From the NCBI GenBank assembly GCA_035472475.1, contig DATIPA010000057.1, forward strand, positions 1-8,164: a stretch of 8,164 nt of DNA, in the 5' to 3' direction. The position numbers were made by a program, and so were the translations under genes. Below the pieces are notes generated by a model, which saw only the letters and a program-made list of their open reading frames with translations, ran no database searches and was not told where the DNA came from. Position 1 is the first letter of the stretch, and each line of letters begins with the position of its first letter. This document shows, in pieces, positions 1 through 7,200 of the stretch. This DNA is from JAFAXD01 sp035472475. GTDB taxonomy: Bacteria; Pseudomonadota; Alphaproteobacteria; Rhizobiales; Xanthobacteraceae.

Positions 1-96
1 AAACACCGCAGTCGCGCCGTCCAGAATCTGGCGGCGCTTGGCCCCATCATCCTCGGGCGCGCGTGACGGGCGGATGAGTTCGGCTTGGATTGTCAT
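1..96 (-). CDS. TetR-family transcriptional repressor, N-terminal fragment
   Basis: Reading leftward from an ATG at 96-94 gives 32 codons that run off the window edge. The peptide starts MTIQAELIRPSR and continues with GAKRRQILDGATAVF. The pattern K-R-x-x-I-L-x-x-A-x-x-x-F is the first helix of the TetR DNA-binding domain, preceded by a short disordered tail. TetR proteins are dimeric repressors released from DNA by a small ligand. The gene is divergent from an efflux operon and the shared spacer holds two strong palindromes, so it very probably represses the pump and itself. An in-frame stop lies just upstream of the ATG, so the start cannot be further out. No clear Shine-Dalgarno sequence precedes it; a 13-bp palindrome occupies that place. 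The ligand-binding domain is outside the window, so the inducer cannot be guessed. Confidence 0.85.
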   Translation of the reverse strand, partial: MTIQAELIRPSRAPEDDGAKRRQILDGATAVF

Positions 97-97
97 A

Positions 98-110
98 GCG
101 GACGGTCCGC
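98..110. promoter_or_regulatory. 13-bp palindrome at the tetR start
   Basis: GCGGACGGTCCGC is a perfect 6-1-6 inverted repeat one base upstream of the repressor's ATG. It differs in sequence from the two operators at 160-178 and 211-229, so it is not an obvious third copy. In mRNA it could form a small hairpin where a ribosome binding site would normally lie. Its function is unknown and chance is possible in GC-rich DNA. Confidence 0.35.
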
Positions 111-130
111 AGGCTCATTGCTCACTGGAA

Positions 131-159
131 AACATAGGCGCGAATCGACCCCAAGGCAA
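131..159 (-). promoter_or_regulatory. Candidate sigma-70 promoter for the tetR gene
   Basis: On the minus strand, TTGCCT (159-154) and TATGTT (136-131) are separated by exactly 17 bp. Each matches the housekeeping consensus at four of six positions. Transcription would start near 124, giving a leader of about 28 nt before the ATG at 96. The -35 element abuts the operator at 160-178, so repressor bound there would contact or cover the polymerase site. This supports autoregulation. It was found by eye only. Confidence 0.5.
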
Positions 160-178
160 TGACCGAACCGTTCAGTCA
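160..178. promoter_or_regulatory. TetR operator 1 (imperfect palindrome)
   Basis: TGACCGAACCGTTCAGTCA matches the perfect palindrome at 211-229 at 18 of 19 positions. The single change (A for G at 174) breaks one pair of the 9-1-9 inverted repeat. It sits between the outward-facing -35 elements of the two divergent promoters. A duplicated palindrome of this size between a TetR gene and its divergent efflux operon is the usual form of a TetR-family operator. Binding by this particular repressor is inferred. Confidence 0.8.
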
Positions 179-181
179 ATC

Positions 182-211
182 TTGACTTGCGGTCCGAGAC
201 GGGCGTACTGT
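182..211 (+). promoter_or_regulatory. Candidate promoter of the efflux operon
   Basis: TTGACT (182-187, five of six consensus bases) is followed after 18 bp by a weak -10, TACTGT (206-211). The start site would fall near 218, inside operator 2. Operator 1 lies just upstream of the -35 and operator 2 covers the end of the -10 and the start site, a layout suited to tight repression. The -35 is convincing. The -10 is weak, so the exact promoter is uncertain. Confidence 0.45.
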
Positions 212-229
212 GACCGAACCGTTCGGTCA
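211..229. promoter_or_regulatory. TetR operator 2 (perfect palindrome)
   Basis: TGACCGAACCGTTCGGTCA is a perfect inverted repeat, 9-bp arms around one central base. Its centre lies 51 bp from that of operator 1, close to five helical turns, so the two sites are presented on roughly the same face of the DNA. It overlaps the predicted start site of the efflux operon. It is probably the higher-affinity site because its symmetry is intact. Confidence 0.85.
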
Positions 230-264
230 ATACTAGGTGGAATTTGCTGGATCGGGGTCCTGAC

Positions 265-1530
265 ATGAGCGCAAAAACCGAGCGATTAGAAGCACATAGC
301 CATCTCAACCTGGTGGTCGAGACGGCCGGTGAGGAAACCTCGATGCCGACCGCGCGCGCCCTGGCCCCGGCGCTGCGGCCCCCGGTTGAAGTCTCGCCGC
401 CGCAGACCGCCGGCCGCAAGCCTGGCTCCCGTCGCCGCCGCATCATCCTGGGTGCTGCGGTTCTGGCGGTTCTCGGAGTCGCCGGCTGGTACGGCGAATA
501 CTGGTGGACCGTCGGCCGTTTCACGGTCTCGACCGACGATGCCTACGTCTACGCGCACAACACGACGATCGCCGCCAAGGTGCCCGGCTATCTCGCGACC
601 ATTCAGGTCGCCGACAACACCCGTGTGCACGCCGGCGACGTGATCGCGACCGTCGACGACGGCGACTACCGATTGGCAGCGGAATCGGCGCATGGAAAGG
701 TGGCGAGTCAGGAAGCAACCGTCGCCCGCATCGATCGTCAGATCGTTGCGAGCCGCGCCGGCGTCGAACAGGCGCAGGCGCAACTCACCTCGGCGGAGGC
801 GGGTCGGGTCCGCGCCGAAGCCGAGCTGACGCGCCAGCAGGCGTTGGTCGCGAAAGATTTTGCCAGCCATCAGGCGCTAGAGACTGCGCAAGCCAACCGC
901 GATCAGGCACGTGCGGCCGTCACGGGCGCGCAAGCGGCGCTGGCGGCCGCGCAAGCCAACGTCGAAGTGATGCAGGCACAGGAACTCGAAGCGCAACGCG
1001 CGCTCGCCGAGTTGCGCACGGCCGCGGCCAAGGCGGATCGCGATCTTTCGTTCACGGAAATTCGGGCGCCGATCGACGGGGTGATCGGCAACCGGGCGGT
1101 GCAGACCGGCGACTACATGCAGACCGGTCAACGGCTAGCCAGTCTGGTGCCGCTCGACGCCGTCTACATCGACGCAAACTTCAAGGAAACCCAGCTCGCT
1201 CGCCTGCACCCGGGACAGAAAGTTGCGATCAGCGTCGACGCCTTGCCCGAGCATTCAATCGAGGGGACGGTCGATAGTCTCGCGCCCGCGTCCGGCGCGG
1301 TGTTTTCACTGCTTCCGCCCGACAACGCGACCGGCAATTTCACCAAGATCGTGCAGCGTGTTCCGGTACGGGTGCGTGTCCCAGCTGACGTCGCGACGCA
1401 AAGCCTGCTCCGCCCCGGCATGTCGGTCGTGGTCAGCATCAACACCAAGCGTGCGGCCGCCGATGAGGGCGCGCCGACGCCGACCCGGATGGCGATGCCG
1501 CGCGTTGGCCTCCTGCCGGGACGCGATTGA
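265..1530 (+). CDS. EmrA-type HlyD-family periplasmic adaptor of an efflux pump
   Basis: This 421-residue protein is the membrane-fusion subunit that links an inner-membrane MFS pump to an outer-membrane channel. A basic stretch (SRRRR, about 55-59) precedes a single inner-membrane anchor at about 60-81. A lipoyl-like half-domain follows with STDDAYVYAHNTTIAAKVPGYL-type sequence (about 89-110). An Ala/Gln/Glu-rich helical hairpin of about 125 residues (138-262) forms the coiled coil. The second lipoyl half and beta-barrel carry FTEIRAPIDGVIGNRAVQTG (263-282), ANFKETQL (304-311) and the EmrA-like stretch FSLLPPDNATGNF (347-359) before QRVPVRV. Length is normal to slightly long for the family (about 380-400). 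ATG 265 has GGGG seven bases upstream; ATG 343 has a stronger ribosome site and would give 395 residues, removing a poorly conserved tail. A TTG at 244 is less likely. It is co-transcribed with the MFS gene 57 bp downstream and probably controlled by the divergent TetR protein. Confidence 0.93.
   Translation: MSAKTERLEAHSHLNLVVETAGEETSMPTARALAPALRPPVEVSPPQTAGRKPGSRRRRIILGAAVLAVLGVAGWYGEYWWTVGRFTVSTDDAYVYAHNTTIAAKVPGYLATIQVADNTRVHAGDVIATVDDGDYRLAAESAHGKVASQEATVARIDRQIVASRAGVEQAQAQLTSAEAGRVRAEAELTRQQALVAKDFASHQALETAQANRDQARAAVTGAQAALAAAQANVEVMQAQELEAQRALAELRTAAAKADRDLSFTEIRAPIDGVIGNRAVQTGDYMQTGQRLASLVPLDAVYIDANFKETQLARLHPGQKVAISVDALPEHSIEGTVDSLAPASGAVFSLLPPDNATGNFTKIVQRVPVRVRVPADVATQSLLRPGMSVVVSINTKRAAADEGAPTPTRMAMPRVGLLPGRD
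331..336 (+). promoter_or_regulatory. Ribosome binding site for the alternative adaptor start at 343
   Basis: GAGGAA lies six bases before ATG 343, in frame with the adaptor gene. It is a better Shine-Dalgarno sequence than that before ATG 265 (GGGG at 254-257). Codons between 265 and about 300 also use unusually many A/T-ending triplets (GCA, AAA, CGA, TTA, GAA, CAT) compared with the rest of the gene. Together these favour 343 as a real or additional start, but they do not settle it. Confidence 0.4.
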
Positions 1531-1587
1531 TCGAGTCGCCGACGGCGCGACCGGGCTCGCAAGAAAAACAAGTCGCCGGGTGACCCC

Positions 1588-3159
1588 ATGGCCGACATCA
1601 CCACCGCAACCGCATCTGACCGCATCGATCCGCGCCGGCTGGTCGCGTTCCTCGCCATGTGCTTCGGCATGTTCATGGCGCTTCTCGACATCCAGGTGGT
1701 GTCGGCGTCATTGACGGAGATCCAGGCCGGGCTTGCCGCCTCGGCGGATGAAATCTCATGGGTGCAAACCGCGTATCTGATCGCGGAGGTGATCGCGATC
1801 CCGCTGTCCGGCTTCCTGTCGCGTGCGCTCGGCACGCGATGGCTGTTCGCCGGCTCTGCCGCCGGCTTCACTCTTGCGAGCCTGATGTGCGGGCTGTCGA
1901 GTTCGATGAACGAGATGATCTTCTGGCGCGCAGTCCAGGGCTTCATCGGCGGCGGCATGATTCCGACCGTGTTCGCGTCCGCCTATACGATGTTTCCTCG
2001 CTCGCGGATGCCGATCATCGTGCCGATGATCGGATTGATTGCCACGCTGGCGCCGACCATCGGCCCGACCGTCGGCGGTTATCTCACCGACCGGCTGTCC
2101 TGGCACTGGCTGTTTTTCATCAACATCCCGCCTGGGATCGGCGTGGTCGGCATGACCGCGGCGCTGATCGATTTCGACAAACCGAACGTGAAATTGTTCG
2201 AGCAGTTTGATTGGTGGGGCCTCATCTTCATGGCGGCGTTTCTGGGCTCGCTCGAATACGTGCTTGAGGAAGGCCAGCGCTACAACTGGTTCGACGACGA
2301 CACCATCACGTTTTTTGCCGTAGTGGCAGCAGTTGCCGCAGTTGCATTCTTCGTGCGCGCATTCACCGCATGGCAGCCGATCGTCGATCTCAAGGCCTTT
2401 ACCAACCGCAACTTCGCGCTCGGCAGCATGTTTTCGTTCGTGCTCGGCATCGGGCTCTACGGGCTGACGTATCTCTATCCGCTCTACCTGGCGCGCGTGC
2501 GCGGCTACGACGCGCTGATGATCGGTGAGACCATGTTCGTATCGGGCATCGCGATGTTCGTGTGCGCGCCGATCGTCGGCCGCCTGATGGACAAGGTCGA
2601 TTCGCGCATCTTGCTGGTGTTCGGGTTCATGATGTTCGCGGCGGGCTCCTGGCAGATGACTTATCTGACCAAGGACTTCGACTTTTGGCAGATCTTCGTG
2701 CCGCAGGTGCTGCGCGGTGTCGGACTGATGTTTGCGATGGTGCCGATCACCAACCTGGCGCTCGGCACGCTCGCGCCGGAGCGCCTGAAGAATGCGTCCG
2801 GCCTCTTCAACCTCACCCGCAATCTCGGCGGTGCGTTCGGGCTGGCCGCACTCAATACTGTGCTTGACGATCGCATGGATCTGCACTTCGCGCGGCTGCA
2901 CGAGTCGGTGGCCTGGGGCCGCCAACCAGCCAACGACATGCTCGCCAACCTGACCCAGCGCTTCTCCGCGTTCGGCGCGGACGCGCAGCCGATGGCGATC
3001 AAGCAGTTGATGCTGCTCGCGCGCGTGCAGGGCACCGTGATGGCGTTTGCCGATGTGTTCCTGATGCTGGCGCTGCTGTTCGCGCTGTTCGGCGTCGCGG
3101 CTGTGCTGATGCGCCGGCCGGTTCCGGCGACCGCCCAAGGCGCGCCCGCAGCCCATTGA
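1588..3159 (+). CDS. DHA2 (EmrB/QacA) family MFS drug efflux permease
   Basis: This 523-residue inner-membrane protein is a proton-driven multidrug antiporter. About 14 hydrophobic segments can be counted, starting near 17, 55, 86, 112, 144, 173, 209, 239, 278, 313, 341, 367, 406 and 485, as expected for DHA2. MALLDIQVVSASL (30-42) is the TM1 motif with its conserved Asp. SGFLSRALGTRW (74-85) is the motif A region between TM2 and TM3. IATLAPTIGPTVGGYL (151-166) is motif C, typical of antiporters, followed by SWHWLFFINIPPG (171-183). A long loop of about 60 residues before the last helix is usual in EmrB relatives. Length is normal. The start at 1588 follows GGTGA (1579-1583) by four bases. 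Its partner is the upstream HlyD-type adaptor; the outer-membrane channel must be encoded elsewhere. Substrates cannot be read from the sequence; hydrophobic drugs, uncouplers, phenolics or plant compounds are typical for the family. Confidence 0.95.
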   Translation: MADITTATASDRIDPRRLVAFLAMCFGMFMALLDIQVVSASLTEIQAGLAASADEISWVQTAYLIAEVIAIPLSGFLSRALGTRWLFAGSAAGFTLASLMCGLSSSMNEMIFWRAVQGFIGGGMIPTVFASAYTMFPRSRMPIIVPMIGLIATLAPTIGPTVGGYLTDRLSWHWLFFINIPPGIGVVGMTAALIDFDKPNVKLFEQFDWWGLIFMAAFLGSLEYVLEEGQRYNWFDDDTITFFAVVAAVAAVAFFVRAFTAWQPIVDLKAFTNRNFALGSMFSFVLGIGLYGLTYLYPLYLARVRGYDALMIGETMFVSGIAMFVCAPIVGRLMDKVDSRILLVFGFMMFAAGSWQMTYLTKDFDFWQIFVPQVLRGVGLMFAMVPITNLALGTLAPERLKNASGLFNLTRNLGGAFGLAALNTVLDDRMDLHFARLHESVAWGRQPANDMLANLTQRFSAFGADAQPMAIKQLMLLARVQGTVMAFADVFLMLALLFALFGVAAVLMRRPVPATAQGAPAAH

Positions 3160-3171
3160 AGGCGCGCATAT

Positions 3172-3200
3172 TTTCCCATTGGGTCGGGATGCGTTATAAC
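3172..3200 (+). promoter_or_regulatory. Candidate promoter of the Tim44-like gene
   Basis: TTTCCC (3172-3177, three of six -35 matches) and TATAAC (3195-3200, five of six -10 matches) are separated by 17 bp. Transcription would start near 3207, giving a leader of about 85 nt. The -10 lies at the centre of the perfect 12-bp palindrome GCGTTATAACGC (3191-3202), which could also be an operator. The -35 is weak. Confidence 0.4.
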
Positions 3201-3243
3201 GCGACACCACGACCCCCTTCCCAACGCATTCCCGATACCCAAT
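3178..3243. repeat. Long imperfect inverted repeat between the efflux operon and the Tim44-like gene
   Basis: The left arm (3178-3195: ATTGGGT, CGGGA, TGCGTT) is complementary to the right arm (3223-3243: AACGCA, TCCCG, ACCCAAT). All 18 bases of the left arm pair, with one bulged base at 3229 and two at 3235-3236 in the right arm. The intervening loop is 27 bases. No T-run follows, so it is not a classical terminator, but it could stop transcription, stabilise the 3' end of the pump mRNA, or be a decayed dispersed palindrome. The inner part of the left arm can alternatively pair with 3198-3202 as part of the palindrome at 3191-3202. Confidence 0.6.
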
Positions 3244-3280
3244 ATGTCTCGCAACGAATTCGGCCCACAACGGGCCTGCT

Positions 3281-3286
3281 GGGAGG
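3281..3286 (+). promoter_or_regulatory. Ribosome binding site fixing the Tim44-like gene start at 3292
   Basis: GGGAGG lies five bases before ATG 3292. The earlier in-frame ATG at 3244 has no Shine-Dalgarno sequence and would add 16 residues, including Asn, Glu and Gln, in front of a clean signal peptide. The start at 3292 is therefore preferred. Confidence 0.8.
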
Positions 3287-3291
3287 TATCC

Positions 3292-4242
3292 ATGATCCGA
3301 ATTAGCCGCATTCTGGCGACACTTGGCGCTGCGGCCATTGCGCTTGCGCTAGTTGCCAGCACCGCCGACGCGCGCATCGGCGGCGGCTCAAGTTTCGGCA
3401 GCCGCGGCATGCGGACATTTTCGACGCCGGCGCCCACCACGACGGCGCCGTCGATTTCGCCGATGCAGCGTTCCGTGACGCAACCCGGCGCGCCGGGCTA
3501 TGCACGTCCGGGCGGCGGCTTCTTCAATCGTCCCGGTGGCTTGTTCGGCGGCGGTCTGCTTGGCGGTCTCGCGGCCGGCTTCCTTGGTGCCGGCTTGTTC
3601 GGGCTGCTGTTCGGGAGCGGCCTGTTCGGTGGCCTCGGCGGGTTTGCCTCGATCCTCGGACTTCTCATTCAGATCGTGCTGGTCGTGATCGTGGCGCGTC
3701 TGATCTGGAACTGGTGGCAACGGCGCCAGCAGCCGGCCTTTGCCGCACCTGACAACGCTCGCCAGCCGATGTTGCGTGACGTGACGTCAAACCTGGGCGG
3801 TGGCGGCGCGGGTGCGCCGCGGCCGCCCGGTCCGTCCGATCAGGTCGGTATCACCGCCGCCGATTATGATGCGTTCGAGCGTCTCCTGAGCGAGACCCAG
3901 GCCGCCTATAGCAACGAGGATCTCAACGCGCTGCGGGTGCGGGTGACGCCCGAGATGCTGTCCTACTTCGCCGAGGAACTGGCGCAAAACGCGAGCCGCG
4001 GGGTCGTGAACCGCGTCTCCGACGTGAAGCTCCTGCAAGGTGATCTCGCCGAGGGCTGGCGCGAAGGCAATACCGACTACGCCACCGTCGCGATGAAGTT
4101 TTCGCTCGCCGACAAGACGGTGGACCGCGCAACCGGCCGCGTGGTCGAGGGCGGCGATCACCCGCAGACCGCGACCGAGGTCTGGACCTTCCGGCGCGAG
4201 CGCGGTGGCAACTGGCTGCTCTCGGCGATCCAGCAGGCGTAG
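3292..4242 (+). CDS. Tim44-like domain membrane protein
   Basis: The product has 316 residues. Residues 1-27 (MIRISRILATLGAAAIALAL then VASTADA) form a signal peptide ending in an Ala-Asp-Ala cleavage motif, although it could stay as an anchor. A Ser/Thr/Pro-rich linker (about 41-70) and a Gly/Phe/Leu-rich stretch with repeated GLFG-like units (73-118) lead into one strong membrane helix (119-139), followed by WNWWQRRQQ, whose positive charges suggest a cytoplasmic C-terminus. Residues 187-316 match the Tim44-like fold: DYDAFERLLSETQAAYSNED, then ALRVRVTPEMLSYFAEEL, and EVWTFRRERGGNWLLSAIQQ at the end. In mitochondria this fold belongs to the inner-membrane import motor. The bacterial relatives are mostly uncharacterised; a role in membrane association or envelope biogenesis is only inference. 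The gene is probably transcribed separately from the pump genes 132 bp upstream, and it converges on the oxoprolinase gene. Confidence 0.88.
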   Translation: MIRISRILATLGAAAIALALVASTADARIGGGSSFGSRGMRTFSTPAPTTTAPSISPMQRSVTQPGAPGYARPGGGFFNRPGGLFGGGLLGGLAAGFLGAGLFGLLFGSGLFGGLGGFASILGLLIQIVLVVIVARLIWNWWQRRQQPAFAAPDNARQPMLRDVTSNLGGGGAGAPRPPGPSDQVGITAADYDAFERLLSETQAAYSNEDLNALRVRVTPEMLSYFAEELAQNASRGVVNRVSDVKLLQGDLAEGWREGNTDYATVAMKFSLADKTVDRATGRVVEGGDHPQTATEVWTFRRERGGNWLLSAIQQA

Positions 4243-4264
4243 CAACTTCAGCAATTTGGAAGTC

Positions 4265-4294
4265 GGGCGTCAGGAGTTATCTTTCCTGGCGCCC
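4265..4294. terminator. Hairpin at the convergent junction, possible bidirectional terminator
   Basis: GGGCGTCAGGA (4265-4275) and TCCTGGCGCCC (4284-4294) pair over 11 positions, ten Watson-Crick and one G-U as plus-strand RNA, around an 8-base loop. It starts 22 bases after the stop of the Tim44-like gene and is followed by ATTT, a weak U-run on the plus strand. On the minus strand it overlaps the stop codon and last codons of the oxoprolinase gene and lacks a following T-run. It therefore probably serves mainly the plus-strand gene and may insulate both genes from read-through. Confidence 0.6.
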
Positions 4295-7200
4295 ATTTGC
4301 TGAGTCCGGCGCGCCGTATCCACCCGCGGTGGGCGTCTGAATGATGATGGCCTCGCCGGGGTCGAGCACGGTCGCGTCGCAGCCTTCGAGCTTCTCGATC
4401 CGCCCATCTTTTCGCCGCACGGAATTTTCGCCTGCCTGGCCGGCTTCGCCGCCGGCCAATCCAAACGGCCGTACGCGGCGGTGGCCGGACAGGATCGTGC
4501 AATCCATCCGATCCAGAAACCTGATGGTGCGCCGGACGCCGTCGCCCGCGTTCCAGCGCCCGCGCCCGCCGGATCCTGCCCGGACATGGAAATCCTCGAG
4601 CACGACCGGATAGCGGAATTCCAGAATCTCCGGATCCGTGAGCCGTGTGTTGGTCATGTGGGTGTGCACGGCGTCGGTTCCGGGAAACCCCGGACCGGCG
4701 GGCGAGCCCGAGCAGATCGTCTCGTAGTACTGATACTTGTCGTTGCCGAAGTTGAGATTGTTCATGGTGCCCTGCGCCGCCGCGAGCGAGCCGAGTGCAC
4801 CGAACAGGCAATTGGTCACCGCCTGCGAGGTCTCGACGTTGCCCGCCACCACGGCGGCGGGGTATTCGGGCGAAAGCATCGAGCGCTTGGGAATAACGAT
4901 GTTGATCGGTCGCAGGCAGCCGGCGTTCATCGGAATGTCGTCGTCGACCATCACGCGGAACACGTAGAGCACCGCCGCGCGCGTCACCGGCTCCGGCGCA
5001 TTGAAATTGGTCGGTTGCTGCGGCGAGGTGCCGGTGAAGTCGACGGTCGCTTCGCGTCTTTTCTTGTCAACCGTGATCTTGACCTTGATCACGGTGCCTT
5101 GGTCCATTTCGTAGGAGAATTCCGAATCGTGCAGCGCGTCGATCACGCGCCGCACGCTTTCGGCGGCGTTGTCCTGCACGTGCGCCATGTAGGCCTGCAC
5201 AACCGGCAGCGTGAACTGCGCCACCATCTTGCGCAGCTCCAGCCCGCCTTTCTCGTTGGCGGCGATCTGTGCCTTGAGATCGTTGATGTTCTGGAACGGG
5301 TTGCGCGCCGGATATTTTGCACCGGAGAGCAGTTGATGCAATTCGCGCTCGCGAAAGCGACCGCCTTCGACCAACTTGAAGTTATCGATATAGACGCCTT
5401 CCTCCGCGATGGTGGTCGCGTTGGGCGACATTGAGCCGGGCGAAATGCCGCCCACGTCGGCGTGGTGTCCGCGGCTAGCGACCCAGAACAGGATGTCGCG
5501 TTCTGCGTCATCGAACACCGGCGTGCACACCGTGATATCCGGCAGGTGCGTACCCCCGTTGTAGGGTGCGTTGATCGCGTAGACATCGCCCGGTGCGATC
5601 GTGCCGCGGTTCTCGCGGATGATGGTTTCGACCGCCCGGTCCATGGAACCGAGATGCACGGGCATGTGCGGCGCATTGGCGACGAGCGTGCCGTCGGCGG
5701 CGAATACCGCGCAGGAGAAATCCAAGCGTTCCTTGATGTTGACCGAGTACGCGGTGTTCTGCAGCGACACGCCCATCTGTTCGGCGATCGCCATGAACAG
5801 ATTGTTGAACACTTCGAGCATCACCGGATCGGCATCGGTGCCGATCGCGTGCTTGCGCCTGAGCGGCACGATCCGCTCAAGCAGCAGATGGTTTTTGTCC
5901 GTGACCGTCGCGCGCCAGCCGACTTCGACGACGATGGTCTGGTGCGGCTCGATAATGATCGCCGGTCCGGCAACGTGCTGGCCGGGCTTTACCTGGCCGC
6001 GCGTGAAAACGTCGGCGTTATGCCAGCCGCCGCCCGAGTAGAAGCATGTGCGCTGCGCCGGCGCGGGCAGGGCAGCCGCGGTCATCGCGTGCGTTGGCTC
6101 TTCGAACGTTGCGCCACCGCCGATCGCTTCCGCGGAGACCGCCTCGATCACCAGCGCTTTGCTGTCGTCGATGAACCCGAAGCGCGCGCGATGCGCCGCC
6201 TCGAATGCCGCTTTCATGCCTGGCAGCGTGCCGGCGTCGACCACGAGCGCCGTGTCGGTGCCGGCGTAACGCATATGCGTGCGCAGGCGGATCGTAATGT
6301 GCTCGTCGAGTACGCCCTGCAGGATCAACTCTCGCTTCGCGTCTTCGCTAAGCTTGCGGCCGACTGCTCCGACGTTGCGAAGCGCAGCCTCGCCGAAATC
6401 CTCCTCCAGCGCCTGTTCGCGCGTCGCGCGAATATTTGCGAGCCCCATCCCGTAGGCGGACAGGAGCGAGGAGTACGGATGCATCAGTACCTTGGTCATG
6501 CCGAGCGCATCGGCGACCAGACAGGCGTGCTGGCCGCCGGCGCCGCCGAAGCAGTTGAGCACATAGCGGGTCACGTCGTAGCCGCGTTGCACCGAAATCT
6601 TCTTGATCGCGTTCGCCATGTTCTCGACCGCGATCCGGATGAAACCGTCGGCGACTTCCTCGGACGTCCGCCCGCCGCCGACCTCGCGGGCAAGCGCTTC
6701 GAAGGCCTCGCGCACCGCGTTAGCATCGATCGGCAGATTTTGCTGCGGACCAAAAATCTTTGGAAAGAAGTCCGGCAGCAGCTTTCCGACCATGACATTG
6801 GCGTCGGTCACCGCAAGCGGGCCGCCGCGGCGATAGCATTTGGGTCCCGGGTTGGCACCGGCGCTGTCGGGCCCGACCCGGAAGCGTGCGCCGTCGAAAT
6901 GCAGGACCGAGCCGCCGCCGGCTGCGACCGTGTGGATGAGCATCATCGGCGCGCGCATGCGCACGCCTGCGACCTCGGTTTCGAACGCGCGCTCGTACTC
7001 GCCGTCGTAATGCGATACGTCGGTCGAGGTACCGCCCATGTCAAAACCGATCAGGTGTGTGAAGCCTGCGGCACGACCGGTCTCCGCCATTCCGACCACG
7101 CCGCCGGCTGGTCCCGACAGAATCGCATCCTTGCCCTGGAACAGCTCGGCCGAGGTCAGCCCGCCTGACGACATCATGAACATGAGGCGCGGGTGCTGTC

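Noticed and set aside
38..268. Short plus-strand frame of 76 codons across the divergent spacer
   Set aside because: It is read through both operators, which produces the repeated DRTVRSIL-like peptide. This reflects the operator duplication, not a protein.
93..524. Open frame of 143 codons on the minus strand spanning the tetR-adaptor spacer
   Set aside because: It overlaps the adaptor coding start, the operators and both promoters, has Arg-rich composition and no domain. The real minus-strand gene here is the TetR fragment in another frame.
504..1277. Open frame of 257 codons within the adaptor gene in another frame
   Set aside because: It is an Arg/Gly/Ser-rich out-of-frame translation of the adaptor, without motifs or its own start signals.
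1531..1587. Small stem (CGCC-GAC-GGCG) between the adaptor and MFS genes
   Set aside because: It is only four base pairs and in a spacer consistent with co-transcription. It is too weak to call an attenuator or terminator.
1756..3270. Open frame of 504 codons on the minus strand over the MFS gene
   Set aside because: It has low-complexity His/Arg/Glu/Gln-rich composition, no domain, and is fully antisense to an obvious 14-TM transporter.
4481..5434. Open frame of 317 codons on the plus strand antisense to the HyuB half
   Set aside because: It is a shadow of the conserved minus-strand gene; its composition is typical of antisense translation.
5462..7168. Open frame of 568 codons on the plus strand, antisense to the oxoprolinase gene
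   Set aside because: The peptide is rich in Arg, His and Asp without recognisable domains, as expected from the complement of a GC-rich gene. The opposite strand encodes a clearly conserved enzyme over the same span, and no ribosome site was seen.
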